This document shows, piece after piece, positions 40,309 to 49,928 of a stretch of DNA of 64,000 bases. The notes under the pieces are model-generated. The model did no database searches and was not told the DNA's origin. It saw nothing but the letters and a program-made list of their open reading frames with translations. Within the stretch, counting starts at the first letter, position 1. Each line of letters opens with the position of its first letter. Location of the stretch: contig NZ_VLNU01000001.1 of assembly GCF_009765165.1 (NCBI RefSeq), positions 806,001-870,000 on the forward strand, read 5' to 3'. This stretch comes from Lysobacter panacisoli (lineage in GTDB: Bacteria > Pseudomonadota > Gammaproteobacteria > Xanthomonadales > Xanthomonadaceae). The position numbers and the translations under genes were made by a program.

Positions 40309-41748
40309 ATGCAAACAACTCCAGAAACCTATAACGACAAGATCGTGCGCCAGTTCACCGCGATGACGGTGGTTTGGGGCATCGTCGGCATGGCGGTCGG
40401 CGTGTTCATCGCCGCCCAGCTGTACTGGCCGGCGCTTAACTTCGACATCCCTTGGCTCAGTTACGGCCGTCTGCGGCCGCTGCACACCAACGCGGTGATC
40501 TTCGCGTTCGGTGGCTGCGCCCTGTTCGCCACCAGCTACCACGTGGTCCAGCGCACCTGCCACGTGCGCCTGGCCTTCAACAAGCTGGCGGCCTTCACGT
40601 TCTGGGGTTGGCAGGCGGTGATCGTCGCCGCGGCCATCACCCTGCCGCTGGGCCTGACCCAGGGCAAGGAATACGCCGAGCTCGAATGGCCGATCGACCT
40701 GCTGATCACGGCGGTCTGGGTGTCCTACGCGGTGGTGTTCTTCGGGACGATCGTGAAACGGCGCGTGAAGCACATCTACGTCGCCAACTGGTTCTACGGC
40801 TCGTTCATCATCACCATCGCGCTGCTGCACATCGTCAACAACCTCTCGATCCCGGTCGGACCGTTCAAGTCCTACTCGTTGTACACCGGCGCGGTCGATG
40901 CGATGGCGCAGTGGTGGTACGGGCACAACGCGGTCGGCTTCTTCCTGACCGCCGGCTTCCTGGGAATGATGTATTACTTCGTGCCCAAGCAGGCCGGACG
41001 CCCGGTGTACTCGTACCGGCTGTCGATCGTGCACTTCTGGGCGCTGATCGCGGTGTACATGTGGGCCGGTCCGCACCACCTGCAGTACACGGCGCTGCCC
41101 GACTGGGCGCAGTCGCTGGGCATGGTGTTCTCGCTGGTGCTGCTGGCCCCGAGCTGGGGCGGCGCGATCAACGGCATCCTGACCCTCTCCGGCGCGTGGG
41201 ACAAACTGCGCACCGACCCGATCCTGAAGTTCCTGATCGTCGCCGTTTCCTTCTACATGATCGCCACCTTCGAGGGGCCGATGATGTCGATCAAGACGGT
41301 CAACTCGCTGTCGCACTACACCGACTGGACCGTCGGCCACGTCCATGCCGGCGCACTCGGCTGGGTGGCGATGATCTCCATCGGCGCGGTGTACTCACTG
41401 CTGCCGCGACTGCTCGGCCAGGAGCGGATGTTCTCGGTGAAGGCGATCGACCTGCACTTCTGGCTGCACACCGTGGGCGTGGTGTTCTACATCGCCTCGA
41501 TGTGGATCGCCGGCGTCATGCAGGGCCTGATGTGGCGCGCCACCAACGCCGACGGCACGCTGACATACAGCTTCGTCGAAGCCCTCAACGCGACGTATCC
41601 GTACTACCTGGGCCGCCTGGCCGGTGGACTGATCGTGCTGGCGGGCATGTTCGTGATGGCCTGGAACGTCGTCCGCACCTGGCAACAGGTACGCGACCTC
41701 GCCCCGACTCCGGTGATGCCGCCGGATGCCGCCAGCGCACACGCCTGA
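40309..41748 (+). CDS. ccoN: cbb3-type cytochrome c oxidase subunit I
   Basis: The 479-residue catalytic subunit of the high-affinity cbb3 oxidase, with 12 membrane helices. Heme and CuB ligands appear in [16 protein letters not shown] (low-spin heme), [19 protein letters not shown] and [11 protein letters not shown], with LHFWLHTVG near helix X. The length matches the family. It heads ccoN-O-Q-P, with a strong FNR promoter, so the oxidase is induced when oxygen falls. It pumps protons while reducing O2. Confidence 0.98.
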   Translation: MQTTPETYNDKIVRQFTAMTVVWGIVGMAVGVFIAAQLYWPALNFDIPWLSYGRLRPLHTNAVIFAFGGCALFATSYHVVQRTCHVRLAFNKLAAFTFWGWQAVIVAAAITLPLGLTQGKEYAELEWPIDLLITAVWVSYAVVFFGTIVKRRVKHIYVANWFYGSFIITIALLHIVNNLSIPVGPFKSYSLYTGAVDAMAQWWYGHNAVGFFLTAGFLGMMYYFVPKQAGRPVYSYRLSIVHFWALIAVYMWAGPHHLQYTALPDWAQSLGMVFSLVLLAPSWGGAINGILTLSGAWDKLRTDPILKFLIVAVSFYMIATFEGPMMSIKTVNSLSHYTDWTVGHVHAGALGWVAMISIGAVYSLLPRLLGQERMFSVKAIDLHFWLHTVGVVFYIASMWIAGVMQGLMWRATNADGTLTYSFVEALNATYPYYLGRLAGGLIVLAGMFVMAWNVVRTWQQVRDLAPTPVMPPDAASAHA

Positions 41749-41758
41749 GGTCGACGAC

Positions 41759-42373
41759 ATGAGCCATTCACACGAAAAGATCGAAACCAACGTCGGCCTC
41801 ATGGCCGTGCTGATCGCGGTGGCCGTCTCCTTCGGCGGCCTCGCGGAAATCGTCCCGCTGATGCACCAGGCCGAGGCCATCGAGCCGCTGCCCGGCGTGA
41901 AGCCCTACCCCGCGCTGGAACTGGCGGGCCGCGACGTCTACGTCCGCGAAGGCTGCTACAACTGCCACTCGCAGATGGTGCGCACGCTGCGCTTCGAGAC
42001 CGAGCGTTACGGCCACTACTCGCTGGCCGGCGAATCGGTTTACGACCGCCCGTTCCAGTGGGGCAGCAAGCGCACCGGTCCGGACCTCGCCCGCGTCGGC
42101 GGCCGCTACTCCGACGACTGGCATCGCGTGCATCTGCACAACCCACGCGACGTGGTGCCCGAGTCGAACATGCCCGGCTTCCCGTGGCTGTCGGAGAACA
42201 AGGTCGACGGCGCGCAGGTCGAACACCGCATGCGCGCACTGAAGAGCATCGGCGACCCGTACACCGACAAGGACATCGCCGGCGCGCAGGCCGCGGTCGA
42301 CGGCAAGACCGAACTCGACGCCGTCGTCGCCTACCTGCAGGGACTCGGCCGCCACGCGCCGAGGGGAGGCTGA
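41759..42373 (+). CDS. ccoO: cbb3 oxidase mono-heme cytochrome c subunit II
   Basis: A 204-residue membrane-anchored cytochrome c. One N-terminal helix (about 12-32) precedes the heme site C66-Y-N-C69-H70 (EGCYNCHSQ); the axial methionine is probably in [10 protein letters not shown]. It begins 10 bases after ccoN. It passes electrons from CcoP to CcoN. Confidence 0.97.
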   Translation: MSHSHEKIETNVGLMAVLIAVAVSFGGLAEIVPLMHQAEAIEPLPGVKPYPALELAGRDVYVREGCYNCHSQMVRTLRFETERYGHYSLAGESVYDRPFQWGSKRTGPDLARVGGRYSDDWHRVHLHNPRDVVPESNMPGFPWLSENKVDGAQVEHRMRALKSIGDPYTDKDIAGAQAAVDGKTELDAVVAYLQGLGRHAPRGG

Positions 42374-42374
42374 C

Positions 42375-42518
42375 ATGGTCTCCGGAATCGTGACCGCAAC
42401 GCTGCTGGTGCTGTTCCTGGCCGGCTGGATCTGGGCCTGGAGCCCGAAGCGAAAGAAAGAATTCGACGCGGCAGCACGCCTGCCGCTCGAGGGTGATCAG
42501 AAGGAGACGAAGCGATGA
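42375..42518 (+). CDS. ccoQ: cbb3 oxidase small subunit CcoQ
   Basis: A 47-residue single-helix protein (VSGIVTATLLVLFLAGWIWAW then a basic KRKKEFDAAARLPLEG tail), the usual CcoQ/FixQ form that stabilises the oxidase. It starts one base after ccoO and overlaps ccoP by four bases (ATGA). Confidence 0.9.
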   Translation: MVSGIVTATLLVLFLAGWIWAWSPKRKKEFDAAARLPLEGDQKETKR

Positions 42519-43447
42519 GCCCGGGCTGGTCGTGGTACGTGATCGTGATAGTCGCGATCAACATCTTGGGTTGCGTCTGGCTGCTGTGGTGGACAGGTAA
42601 ACGTCGTCCGGGCGATCCGGCTCCGACCGACACCAGCCACATCTGGGACGGCGACCTCACCGAGTACAACAAGCCGATGCCGAAGTGGTGGATCAACCTC
42701 TTCTACATCACCATCGTCTTCGCGATCGGTTACCTGGTCTATTACCCGGGCCTGGGCGCTGTCGCGGGCGTGGGCAAGTGGACCTCCGCCGGCGAGCACG
42801 CCGCCGACAAGGCACGCGACGACGCCAAGCTCGAGCAGACCTTCGCGCCGTACGCTGGCAAGTCGATCGACGTGATCGCACGCGATCCGAAGGCCGTGAC
42901 GCTGGGCCGCTCGATCTTCAACAACACCTGCGCCACCTGCCACGGCTCCGCCGCGAAGGGTGCGATCGGCTACCCGAACCTGACCGACGACATCTGGCAC
43001 TGGGGCGGCACGCCCGACCGCGTCCTGCAGACCGTGCTGGATGGCCGTGAAGGCGTGATGCCCGAATGGGGCAAGGTGCTGACCGGCATGGGCGGCGACA
43101 ATGCTGTCGATTACGTGGTCGCCTACGTCCGCACGCTGTCCGATCCGTCGACGATGCAGAACAACTACATGGCCGCGCAGGGCAAACCGCTCTACGACGG
43201 CGTGTGCGTGGCGTGCCACGGCATCGACGGCAAGGGCAACCAGGAACTCGGCGCGCCGGACCTGACCGACAACTACTGGCTGTACGGCAACACCAGCGAG
43301 AGCATGCGCCAGACGATCAACAGCGGACGCCACGGCTCGATGCCGGCGCACCGCCAGATCCTCGGCGAAACCCGTGCGCGCCTGGCCGCCGCTTATGTAT
43401 GGTCGTTGTCCCACCCTGACGGGAAGCCTCCAACCGCTACGCGATGA
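42515..43447 (+). CDS. ccoP: cbb3 oxidase di-heme cytochrome c subunit III
   Basis: A 310-residue subunit with two N-terminal helices and two cytochrome c domains: C139-A-T-C142-H143 and C231-V-A-C234-H235. It takes electrons from soluble cytochrome c or azurin and feeds CcoO. It overlaps ccoQ and the next gene by ATGA, so the cluster is tightly coupled. Confidence 0.97.
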   Translation: MSPGWSWYVIVIVAINILGCVWLLWWTGKRRPGDPAPTDTSHIWDGDLTEYNKPMPKWWINLFYITIVFAIGYLVYYPGLGAVAGVGKWTSAGEHAADKARDDAKLEQTFAPYAGKSIDVIARDPKAVTLGRSIFNNTCATCHGSAAKGAIGYPNLTDDIWHWGGTPDRVLQTVLDGREGVMPEWGKVLTGMGGDNAVDYVVAYVRTLSDPSTMQNNYMAAQGKPLYDGVCVACHGIDGKGNQELGAPDLTDNYWLYGNTSESMRQTINSGRHGSMPAHRQILGETRARLAAAYVWSLSHPDGKPPTATR

Positions 43448-43740
43448 ATACGCCGATCCCGACGCGATTCGACTACCCGCCCCGACCGCTGTCCCAGCGG
43501 CTCGGGGCGATCCTTTGGCCGAGCTTCTTCTCCGCCTGCGTGGCGACGATGGTGTTCTTCGCCTTCGTCGACCCGCTCGCCCTGCGCGACATGACGTTTC
43601 CCGAGTTGCCGATGACGCGCACGCTCGGATACAGCGTGGGCTTCTTCATGTTCTGGCTGGCGACCGCCGCATCCAGTGCGTTCACCTGGATCCTGCTCCG
43701 CCCCTCCAGCCGCTATAACCGGCCGCTGCGGCCGGAGTGA
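43444..43740 (+). CDS. Two-TM protein between ccoP and ccoG
   Basis: A 98-residue membrane protein with two helices (about 20-45 and 60-86), starting on the ccoP stop (ATGA). I do not recognise a family. Its place inside the coupled oxidase cluster suggests an accessory or lineage-specific subunit role in cbb3 assembly or stability. Confidence 0.75.
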   Translation: MNTPIPTRFDYPPRPLSQRLGAILWPSFFSACVATMVFFAFVDPLALRDMTFPELPMTRTLGYSVGFFMFWLATAASSAFTWILLRPSSRYNRPLRPE

Positions 43741-43756
43741 TCCCGAGTCCCATGCA

Positions 43757-45310
43757 ATGAGCAAGAAAATCGCGATCGATCTGGTCGACGACGGCGGCAA
43801 CGCGCTTTACGTCAGCGAACGCAAGATCTACCCCCGAAGCGTGCAGGGCCGGTTCCAGACATGGCGCACGATCGCGGTCGTGGTCCTGCTGGGCATGTTC
43901 TACGTGTTCCCGTGGCTGCGCTGGGACGGCCGCCAGGCGGTGCTGTTCGACCTGCCCGCGCGCAAGTTCTACGTGTTCGGCCTGAACTTCTGGCCGCAGG
44001 ACTTCGTGTTCCTGGCGATGCTGCTGATCATCGCCGGCCTGGCGCTGTTCTTCTTCACCGCGCTGGCCGGACGCCTGTGGTGCGGCTACGCCTGCCCGCA
44101 GACGGTGTGGACGGAAGTGTTCCTGTGGATGGAGCAGTGGACCGAGGGCGACCGCAACGCGCGGATGAAGCTCGACGCGGCCCCGTGGAGTCGCGAAAAG
44201 GTGCTCCGCAAGGGCGGCAAACACCTGCTGTGGCTGGTGTTCGCGCTATGGACGGGCTTCACCTTCGTCGGTTTCTTCACCCCGATCACCGACCTCGCCG
44301 CGCGCACGCCGCTGATCGGCAATCCGCCCGGCTGGGGCGGCTGGGAAACCTTCTGGGTGCTGTTCTACGCGCTGGCGACCTGGGGCAATGCGGGCTTCCT
44401 GCGCGAGCAGGTGTGCAAGTACATGTGCCCGTACGCACGCTTCCAGAGCGCGATGTTCGATCGCAACACGATGATCATCGCCTACGATCCGATGCGTGGC
44501 GAACCGCGTGGCCCGCGCAAGCGCGGGCTGGAGAGCGTGCTGCAGCGCGCGCGCGGACTGATCGACGTGCAGGCCGCTTACGACTACGTGTTCCGCGCCG
44601 CGCATTTCGCCAACGCCACCGCCGCTCAGGCCGCCGGCACGACCGCCGTCACCGACGTCGGGCTTAAGGCCGAGCCGCTGCCGAAGTTCTCGCCCGAGGA
44701 ACTGGGCGACTGCATCGACTGCACGATCTGCGTGCAGGTCTGCCCGACCGGCATCGACATCCGCAATGGCCTGCAGTACGAGTGCATCGCTTGCGGCGCA
44801 TGCATCGATGCCTGCGACCAGGTGATGGACAAGATGGGCTACCCGCGTGGCCTGATCCGCTACGCCACGCAGAACGCGATCGACGGCAAGTCGACGCGCG
44901 TGTTGCGTCCGCGCGTGTTCGTGTACGGCTTCCTGCTGCTGGCGCTGTGCGGCGCGTGGGCGTGGGGCGTGGTGAACCGCAGCCCGCTGATCGCCGAAGT
45001 GCTGCGCGACCGCAATGCGCTGTACCGCGAGACCGCCGATGCGCGCATCGAGAACACCTACACGCTCAAACTGGTCAACAAGGACGTGGCGGCGCACACC
45101 TTCCGCATCCGCGTGCAGGCCGGCCCCGACATCACGCTGCCCGGCGGCGAGCTGACCGTGCAGACGCCGGCGGAAGAAGTGGCGAACGTGCCGATCGTGC
45201 TGTCGGCCCCCGCTTCGACCACTGGCAAGCATCCGGTTACCTTCCGCGTGGAGCGCAGCGACGGCGCTGCGTCCGCGGACGTCGCCTCCAACTTCTTCGG
45301 ACCGATGTAA
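43757..45310 (+). CDS. ccoG: cbb3 assembly ferredoxin-type protein CcoG
   Basis: A 517-residue membrane protein with five or more helices, two 4Fe-4S motifs (C-I-D-C-T-I-C-V-Q-V-C-P and C-I-A-C-G-A-C-I-D-A-C-D) and a C-terminal immunoglobulin-like periplasmic domain. CcoG is reported to act in copper handling (cupric reduction) for cbb3 assembly. The region before the clusters (ATAAQAAGTTAVTDVG) looks like an insertion relative to common homologues. Its stop overlaps the ccoH start by one base. Confidence 0.95.
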   Translation: MSKKIAIDLVDDGGNALYVSERKIYPRSVQGRFQTWRTIAVVVLLGMFYVFPWLRWDGRQAVLFDLPARKFYVFGLNFWPQDFVFLAMLLIIAGLALFFFTALAGRLWCGYACPQTVWTEVFLWMEQWTEGDRNARMKLDAAPWSREKVLRKGGKHLLWLVFALWTGFTFVGFFTPITDLAARTPLIGNPPGWGGWETFWVLFYALATWGNAGFLREQVCKYMCPYARFQSAMFDRNTMIIAYDPMRGEPRGPRKRGLESVLQRARGLIDVQAAYDYVFRAAHFANATAAQAAGTTAVTDVGLKAEPLPKFSPEELGDCIDCTICVQVCPTGIDIRNGLQYECIACGACIDACDQVMDKMGYPRGLIRYATQNAIDGKSTRVLRPRVFVYGFLLLALCGAWAWGVVNRSPLIAEVLRDRNALYRETADARIENTYTLKLVNKDVAAHTFRIRVQAGPDITLPGGELTVQTPAEEVANVPIVLSAPASTTGKHPVTFRVERSDGAASADVASNFFGPM

Positions 45311-45819
45311 TGCTCGATCGCAGTTTTCTTCGTACTCCCGTGGCCTGGCTGGTGGTGTTGCTGCCACTGGCCTCGGTGATCGCCGGTGTCGGCCTGGTCG
45401 TGATCGCCGTGCGCAGCGGCAGCAGCGACGCGGTGATCGACACCGTGCAGCGCACGGCGCAGATCCAGGTCACTGAACTCGGCCCGGACGAACGCGCACG
45501 CGCGCTCAAGCTCTCCGCGGTGCTTCGCGTCGACGGCAAGAGCAAGGGCGTGGAGCTGTTGCCGGTCGGCGATGGGCTTGCCGGCCTCGAACGCGACCGC
45601 GCGCTGACGCTGGTGCTCTCGCATCCAAGCGAAGCCGCGCAGGACCGCACTCTGCAACTGCAGCCGTCCGAGCTGGGCTGGCACGTCGCCGCGGAGTTGC
45701 CGCTCGACCATGACTGGCTGCTGCAACTCGCACCGGCGGACGGCGCCTGGCGCATCCGCGGTCGCCTGCATGCGGGCCAGCTTGCCGCACACCTGGGGCC
45801 CGCCGTCGGCGGAGAATGA
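45310..45819 (+). CDS. ccoH: cbb3 assembly protein CcoH (FixH family)
   Basis: A 169-residue protein with one N-terminal helix (about 12-34) and a periplasmic beta-rich domain, the FixH/CcoH form. CcoH stays bound to the cbb3 oxidase and is needed for assembly. The start overlaps the ccoG stop and the stop overlaps ccoI (ATGA). Confidence 0.88.
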   Translation: MLDRSFLRTPVAWLVVLLPLASVIAGVGLVVIAVRSGSSDAVIDTVQRTAQIQVTELGPDERARALKLSAVLRVDGKSKGVELLPVGDGLAGLERDRALTLVLSHPSEAAQDRTLQLQPSELGWHVAAELPLDHDWLLQLAPADGAWRIRGRLHAGQLAAHLGPAVGGE

Positions 45820-48230
45820 CCGTCATGGCCGTGGCCGCCTCCCTCGCCGCTTCCAGCACCGCGTCCCGCGCGGATTGCGCCCATTGCGGGGCCACGCTCG
45901 CGGGCGACGCGGTGGCCCAGGGGAACGAAGCGTTCTGCTGCAGCGGCTGCGCTGCCGCCGCCACCTGGATCCACCAGGCCGCGCTCGACGACTACTACCA
46001 GCTGCGCACCGTGCCCGCAGGCCGCGTGGATCCGGCCAGCGCCGATTTCGGTGCGTGGGATCGTGATGTCGTGCTCGCCGAGCACAGCCGCATCGTGCCG
46101 GGCGGACGCGAGATCACCGTGCTTACCGACGCCATGCGCTGCGCCGCCTGCGCCTGGCTGATCGACCGCGCCTTGCGCCGCCATCCGGGCGTGCTCGATG
46201 CGGGTGCCAACGCGGTCACCGGTCGCGTCGTGATTGCCTGGGATCCCGCCCGCGTGACGCTCTCGACGCTCATGTCGCGCCTCAACGCACTCGGCTATCG
46301 CCCGTGGCTCGCCACCGGCGAAGCGCGCGAGCAGGCCAAGCGCAAGGAACGCCGCCGCTGGCTGCTGCGGCTGGGTGTGGCCGGGCTCGGCGCGGTCCAG
46401 GCGATGATGTTCGCCGAAGCGCTGTATCTGGACACCGCGCAGCAGATGCCGATCGCCACGCGCGATTTCTTCCGCTGGATCACCTTCCTCGTGTCGACAC
46501 CGGTGGTGTTCTACGCCGGCTGGCCGTTCCTGGAAGGCATGTGGAACGAGCTGCGCGGCCGTCGCATCGGGATGGACACGCTGATCGCCGGTTCCACCCT
46601 GCTCGCCTACTTCGCCAGCGTCGTGGAGACCGTGCGCGGCGGCGTGCATGTCTGGTACGACGCGGCGGTGATGTTCGTGCTGTTGCTGCTGGTCGCGCGC
46701 ATGTTCGAGCAGCGCGCACGTGGCATCGCCAGCGCGCAGGTCGATGCGCTCGCACGCGCGCGCCCCGCGCTGGCCACGCGCGAGGATCGCGAAGGTCGCC
46801 CCCAGCAGATCCCGGTCGGCGAACTCCTTGTCGGCGATGTCGTCCGCGTCGCCGCGGGCGAAGCGGTACCGGCCGACGGCATCCTGCTCGATGCGTCCTC
46901 GTCGTTCGACGAAGCCCTGATCACCGGCGAATCCGCACCGGTGCGCCGCGAACCCGGCGATCAGGCGCTCGCCGGAAGCATCTGTCGCGAGCAGTCCGCG
47001 CGCCTGCGCCTCACCCGCATCGGCGCCGACACGCGCCTTTCCGAACTCACCCGCCTGGTCGAACACGCGCAGGGTTCGCGCCCCCAGCTCGCGCGTGCGG
47101 CCGAGCGCGTCGCCGGCGGCTTCCTCGTCGTGCTGCTGTTGTGCGCCGTCGCGACGTGGGCGTGGTGGCGCGCGCACGATCCGGCACGCGCATTCGAAGT
47201 GACCCTCGCGCTGCTGGTCGTGAGCTGCCCGTGCGCGCTTTCGCTGGCGATTCCGACCGCGCTCACCGTCGCCCACGGCACGCTCGCGCGGATGGGCGTG
47301 CTCGGCCTGCGCGGCGATGCGCTGTCGACCCTGGCGCGCGTGGACCGGGTGATCCTCGACAAGACCGGCACACTCAGCAGCGGAGGTCCGCAACTGGATT
47401 CGGCGCAGGCGTTCGAGGGATTCGAGACCGATGCCGCGCTCGCCATCGCCGCGGCGCTGGAACGCGACAGCACGCACCCGCTCGCGCAGGCCTTCACCGG
47501 CATCGACACGCCGCACGTCGCGCAGCAGGTGCGCACCGTCCCTGGACAGGGCATCGAAGGTCGCATCGATGGGCAGGAATGGCGACTGGGCCGTGCGGAT
47601 TTCGCGGCCGGCGATGCCGATGACGGTGCGCTCTGGCTCGGCCACGGCGGCCGGGCCGTCGCGCGGTTCACCGTGCGCGAAGCGCTGCGCGACGACGCGC
47701 GCGAAGCGGTGTCCGCATTGCGCGAGGCCGGCCTGAAGGTCGAACTTTGCAGCGGCGACGCGTCCGTCGCGGTCGCGCGCTTCGCGCGACAGGTCGGCAT
47801 CGACGACGCGCACGCGCGGCAGACGCCGGAACAGAAGCTGGCGCTGGTGCGTGAGCGTCAGGCACAGGGCGACGTCGTGGTGATGGTCGGCGACGGCCTC
47901 AACGATGCACCGGTGCTTGCCGGCGCGGACGCCTCGCTGGCGATGGCCGAAGGCGCGACGCTGGCGCAGCGCGCCGCGGATTTCGTCGTGACCAGCCCGT
48001 CGCTGCTGCGCATTCCGCAGGCGATCGACCTAGCCCGCCGCGCGCAGCGCGTTGTGCGGCAGAATCTGGCCTGGGCGCTGGGCTACAACCTGCTGGCGAT
48101 CCCGCTGGCGGCGACCGGGCACGTCACGCCTTGGATCGCGGCACTCGGCATGGCCGGCTCGTCGCTGCTGGTCACCCTCAACGCACTGCGCCTCGGGCGT
48201 GGCGCGACGACTTCGCGGAGGCGCGCATGA
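45816..48230 (+). CDS. ccoI: Copper-exporting P1B-type ATPase CcoI (FixI)
   Basis: An 804-residue copper pump that loads copper for cbb3 assembly. N-terminal cysteines C21/C24 and C41/C42/C45 precede an HMA domain with C109-A-A-C112. Eight helices carry the transport motif S-C-P-C-A-L-S. The ATPase motifs DKTGT (phosphorylated Asp), TGES and GDGLNDAP are intact. It overlaps ccoS by ATGA. Confidence 0.97.
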   Translation: MTVMAVAASLAASSTASRADCAHCGATLAGDAVAQGNEAFCCSGCAAAATWIHQAALDDYYQLRTVPAGRVDPASADFGAWDRDVVLAEHSRIVPGGREITVLTDAMRCAACAWLIDRALRRHPGVLDAGANAVTGRVVIAWDPARVTLSTLMSRLNALGYRPWLATGEAREQAKRKERRRWLLRLGVAGLGAVQAMMFAEALYLDTAQQMPIATRDFFRWITFLVSTPVVFYAGWPFLEGMWNELRGRRIGMDTLIAGSTLLAYFASVVETVRGGVHVWYDAAVMFVLLLLVARMFEQRARGIASAQVDALARARPALATREDREGRPQQIPVGELLVGDVVRVAAGEAVPADGILLDASSSFDEALITGESAPVRREPGDQALAGSICREQSARLRLTRIGADTRLSELTRLVEHAQGSRPQLARAAERVAGGFLVVLLLCAVATWAWWRAHDPARAFEVTLALLVVSCPCALSLAIPTALTVAHGTLARMGVLGLRGDALSTLARVDRVILDKTGTLSSGGPQLDSAQAFEGFETDAALAIAAALERDSTHPLAQAFTGIDTPHVAQQVRTVPGQGIEGRIDGQEWRLGRADFAAGDADDGALWLGHGGRAVARFTVREALRDDAREAVSALREAGLKVELCSGDASVAVARFARQVGIDDAHARQTPEQKLALVRERQAQGDVVVMVGDGLNDAPVLAGADASLAMAEGATLAQRAADFVVTSPSLLRIPQAIDLARRAQRVVRQNLAWALGYNLLAIPLAATGHVTPWIAALGMAGSSLLVTLNALRLGRGATTSRRRA

Positions 48231-48409
48231 ACATCCTGCTCCTGCTCGTTCCCATCAGCATCGTGCTGCTCGGCATCGCGATCGGCGCGTTCGTGTGGGC
48301 GGTACGACGCGGCCAGTTCGACGACCTGGATACGCCGGCCATCGACATCCTGCGCGACGATCCCGCGCCGCTGCGCACGCAGGACGACGGCGATCGCGAT
48401 GCCGATTGA
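48227..48409 (+). CDS. ccoS: cbb3 assembly protein CcoS
   Basis: A 60-residue single-helix protein (MNILLLLVPISIVLLGIAIGAFVWAVRRGQFDDLDTPA is cut short here for length; positions 1-38), the typical CcoS form with the QFDDLDTP block after the helix. CcoS is needed to insert heme b and CuB into CcoN. It overlaps ccoI by four bases and the next gene by 11. Confidence 0.93.
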   Translation: MNILLLLVPISIVLLGIAIGAFVWAVRRGQFDDLDTPAIDILRDDPAPLRTQDDGDRDAD

Positions 48410-49118
48410 CTGGCTGACGCTCGGTGCGGCGGCGCTCAGCGGCCTGCTGGGCGGCGTGCACTGCGCGGCGATGTGCGGCGGCATCGCCAGCACGTTCTCC
48501 GCGAACGCGCGCAGTTCGGCCGCGCCCGCGATCGAAGCAAACCTCGGCCGCATCGGCGGCTACGTCATCGCCGGCGCGATCGCCGGCGGGCTCGGCCACG
48601 GCATCGTCTCGGTAGCGCGCATCGACGGACTCGCCACCGCGCTGCGCATGCTGGTCGGCGCGATCCTCGTCCTCGTCGCATTGCGCTTGTTCGACCGCAA
48701 GGGAAGGCTCGGTTTCCTAGGCCAGCCCGGCTCGCGTTTGTGGACCTGGCTGCGCCCGCTGCAACAGCGCCTGTTGCCGGCCGATACGCGCGCGCGCCGG
48801 CTAGGGCTTGCGGTGTTGTGGGGCTGGCTGCCGTGTGGGCTCAGTACGACCCTGCTAGCGGCGGCGTGGTTGCAGGCCGACGCGGTGCGCGGTGCGATGA
48901 CGATGGCGGCGTTCGGGCTCGGCACCCTGCCGGTCATGCTGCCGCTGACGTGGAGCGGCGCGCGCTTCGGGCGCTGGTTGCAGACGCGCTGGCGCCATGC
49001 GGGAGCGGCGATCGTTCTGGTCGCGGGCGTGATGACGATGACGGCGCCGTGGTTGATGCAGGTGCCGTTGATGCACTCGCTGCTCGGCGCACTGGGTTGC
49101 TTGCCGCCCACGGCGTGA
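48399..49118 (+). CDS. Sulfite exporter TauE/SafE-family (CcoS-linked) membrane protein
   Basis: A 239-residue membrane protein with six or so helices. GGVHCAAMCGGI (about 18-29) and LPCGLS (about 147) place paired cysteines as in DsbD-transmembrane-like proteins, which pass electrons or metals across the membrane. Such genes commonly follow ccoS. Its role in cbb3 maturation (copper or thiol transport) is a fair inference. Confidence 0.85.
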   Translation: MPIDWLTLGAAALSGLLGGVHCAAMCGGIASTFSANARSSAAPAIEANLGRIGGYVIAGAIAGGLGHGIVSVARIDGLATALRMLVGAILVLVALRLFDRKGRLGFLGQPGSRLWTWLRPLQQRLLPADTRARRLGLAVLWGWLPCGLSTTLLAAAWLQADAVRGAMTMAAFGLGTLPVMLPLTWSGARFGRWLQTRWRHAGAAIVLVAGVMTMTAPWLMQVPLMHSLLGALGCLPPTA

Positions 49119-49142
49119 GCAGGACTCCCGTCGGGCTTCGAC

Positions 49143-49928
49143 TCAGCGTGCGCGACGCGCGCGCGAGGACACTTCCTCGCTATCGGCCCCGTGCGCCAGG
49201 CGGATCAGTTCTTCGCCGTCGAGGATCTCGACGCGGCGACCATGCACCGCAATGACGTTGTCTTCCTGCAAGCGCGTGAATCCGCGGCTCACCGTTTCCA
49301 GCGCGAGGCCGAGGTAGCGCGCGATGTCCTCGCGGCTCATCGGCAGCCGGAACGCGAGTGGAGACTGGCCGATCTGGCGGAAACGCTCGCCGAGTCCGTG
49401 CAGGAACAGCGCAATGCGCTCGTTGGCCTGGCGACGCACCAGCATTTCCATGTGGTCGTGGTCGCGATTGAGGCTGTGGCCGATCACGCGCAGCAGCTGT
49501 TGCTGCAGGCTCGGCAACTGCGTGGCGATCACCGTCAGCTGGTCGAACGGAACATCGCACACGTTCGCCGCACCGAGCGCGATGGCTTCGCAGCGGTGCG
49601 CGCCTTCGCCCAGCGCATCCAGGCCGATCAGCTCGCCCGGCAGGTGGAATCCGACGACCTGCTCTTCGCCGTCCTCGCTGATGCTCACCGTCTTGAACGC
49701 GCCGTCGCGCGCGACGTACACCGAGGACAGCGGATCGCCGATGCGGAAGAGCCGTTCGCCGCGCTCGATCGTGCGGCGGCGACGCACGATATCGTCGAGC
49801 CGCTCCAGTTCGTGTGCCGTGATGCCTGCCGGGAGGCAGAGCTGCTGCAACGAACACTGAGAGCAACTGCGACGCAACCGCGCCAGGTCGAGGGGGCCGG
49901 AATCGTTCATCTGTGGACATTGTCGCAT
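49143..49928 (-). CDS. FNR-type oxygen-sensing transcription regulator 2
   Basis: A 261-residue CRP/FNR-family activator with a complete 4Fe-4S set: C22, C25, C31 and C124, again the E. coli FNR spacing. The recognition helix has E-T-V-S-R. It converges on the cco cluster, where an fnr/anr gene commonly lies. ATG 49928 is used; ATG 49910 in the same frame is equally possible, and neither has a good ribosome site. With fnr1 at 26478 it gives two FNR proteins that could compete for the same boxes. Confidence 0.9.
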   Translation of the reverse strand: MRQCPQMNDSGPLDLARLRRSCSQCSLQQLCLPAGITAHELERLDDIVRRRRTIERGERLFRIGDPLSSVYVARDGAFKTVSISEDGEEQVVGFHLPGELIGLDALGEGAHRCEAIALGAANVCDVPFDQLTVIATQLPSLQQQLLRVIGHSLNRDHDHMEMLVRRQANERIALFLHGLGERFRQIGQSPLAFRLPMSREDIARYLGLALETVSRGFTRLQEDNVIAVHGRRVEILDGEELIRLAHGADSEEVSSRARRAR

